Origin: a virus
Virus record (IMG/VR): IMGVR_UViG_3300013104_000046
Span: 1 to 39,929 of that record
Length of the DNA stretch: 39,929 nucleotides
Direction: 5' to 3' (one strand)
The first letter of the stretch is position 1, and every line of letters begins with the position of its first letter. The notes beneath the pieces are model-generated. The model searched no databases. It worked only from the letters and a program-made list of their open reading frames with translations, and was not told the origin of the DNA. This document shows positions 39,491 to 39,929 of the stretch, in pieces. The translations under genes and the position numbers were made by a program.

Positions 39491-39684
39491 TACACCCGGT
39501 GCCGGCGGCCAGCCGCGCCGAGCTGAGCGAAGCCGCGCTTGCCGTACTTCTGGCGGCCGATGTAGGCGGCAAGCGCGGCAGGGTTGCGGGCGCCGCCCTT
39601 GGCGAGCTGCCCCTGAAGCTGTGAAAAGCGCTGGCCGGAGCCCGGCGGGGGCTTCCGGCCGCGACCGCGTGCAGTCCTGCTCAT
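39490..39684 (-). CDS. Small basic protein with NPAALAAYIGR motif
   Basis: This protein has 64 residues. ATG 39682-39684 has GAGGAGG 8 bases upstream and overlaps the upstream stop (ATGA). It starts SRTARGRGRKPPPGSG and contains GARNPAALAAYIGRQKYGKR, a short motif I associate with small proteins near actinophage terminase and structural genes. It is very basic. The RGRG start recalls the internal-virion candidates at 18-25 kb. Confidence 0.55.
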   Translation of the reverse strand: MSRTARGRGRKPPPGSGQRFSQLQGQLAKGGARNPAALAAYIGRQKYGKRGFAQLGAAGRRHRV

Positions 39685-39929
39685 GCTCCGTTCCTCCTCT
39701 CTTGGATTCGTCGCGCCAACTCGGACACGGCTGCGACGCCTGGTTCCTCACCCTCGCCAGTGGGCGGCGGTTTAGGTGTCGGCGACGGCGGTGACTCGGC
39801 GGGGGGGCGGATCAGACCCTCGGGCTCCCAGCCCATCGCCTCGCGGATCACGTCCGCTTTCGCGATCCCCTCGGTCGCCGCGCGAGCGGCGAGGTCGGCG
39901 CGTTCGTCGTCGCCGAGCCGGAGCCTGTA
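39681..39929 (-). CDS. Ribbon-helix-helix-like protein, C-terminal part (cut by window edge)
   Basis: The frame enters from the right edge and ends at TGA 39681-39683, which overlaps the next ATG. 82 codons are visible. The first visible residues YRLRLGDDERADLAARAATE, then GIAKADVIREAMG, look like a strand followed by two helices, the ribbon-helix-helix DNA-binding fold. A Pro/Glu linker and a short basic helix (ELARRIQERRNGA) follow. The start lies outside the window. It may be a DNA-binding regulator of the late genes or a packaging helper. Confidence 0.55.
   Translation of the reverse strand, partial: YRLRLGDDERADLAARAATEGIAKADVIREAMGWEPEGLIRPPAESPPSPTPKPPPTGEGEEPGVAAVSELARRIQERRNGA

Noticed and set aside
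1-39929. Circular closure of the window (last gene on the right joined to the first gene on the left)
   Set aside because: Joining base 1 to base 39929 does not keep the frame between the left membrane gene and the visible right-edge protein, and no terminal overlap was seen, so circularity cannot be claimed.

Overview
The window reads as most of the genome of a temperate, short-tailed (podovirus-like) phage of a high-GC, probably actinobacterial, host. The reasons are high GC content, heavy use of GTG and TTG starts, tight 4-bp gene overlaps, a tyrosine integrase beside the 3' half of a tRNA-Thr gene, and a virion module with terminase, portal, scaffold, HK97-type coat, adaptor and nozzle genes but no tail tube, sheath or tape-measure genes. 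Because phage genes lie on both sides of the tRNA-Thr fragment, the sequence looks like the free form (attP), not an integrated prophage. The genus of the host cannot be fixed from sequence alone.

Layout. 1-1.85 kb: the start of a leftward membrane-protein gene cut by the window edge, a 0.67-kb non-coding control region with palindromes and a G-rich tract, then two rightward small genes. 1.86-2.25 kb: a leftward tRNA-Met and hairpins that end the convergent early operon. 2.29-12.93 kb: one long leftward early operon. Its first genes (12.93 to 9.03 kb) encode a regulator-like protein, a double winged-helix protein, a sigma-region-2-like protein, a membrane protein, an excisionase-like protein and the integrase. 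attP follows at 8.91-8.96 kb, and beyond it come micro-genes, a replication initiator, DnaB helicase, small zinc-ribbon proteins, recombination-associated proteins and an SSB-like protein. Nearly all neighbours overlap by NTGA. 12.93-13.6 kb: the immunity switch, with a divergent XRE repressor and GGGAAA/TTTCCC operator-like repeats. 13.6-14.96 kb: a small island of HTH genes with TACCG..CGGTA palindromes, closed by a strong bidirectional terminator. 14.96-39.9 kb: the leftward late region. In transcription order it holds a ribbon-helix-helix-like protein, a small basic protein, the likely small terminase, the large terminase, portal, scaffold, coat, decoration-like protein, adaptor, nozzle, collagen-like fibre, four basic RGRG-tagged proteins (probable internal or ejection proteins), membrane and lysis proteins (XhlA-like, M15 peptidase, SLT lysozyme, holin) and a PD-(D/E)XK nuclease.

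How it works together. The XRE repressor should hold the divergent early operon off. On induction, or early in infection, the leftward transcript would make integrase and excisionase and, through attP, the replication proteins. Integration at tRNA-Thr would cut this operon in two and part the replication genes from their upstream promoter, which is the most interesting regulatory idea here. The late region packages DNA by TerS/TerL into a coat joined to a short tail (adaptor, nozzle, collar-domain fibre), and the lysis cassette lies at its 3' end. The most unusual observations are the attP inside the early operon, the sigma-like/homing-repeat fusion, the shared RGRG N-termini of virion candidates, a (CT)n microsatellite inside a gene, and several micro-genes hidden in the overlap chain.
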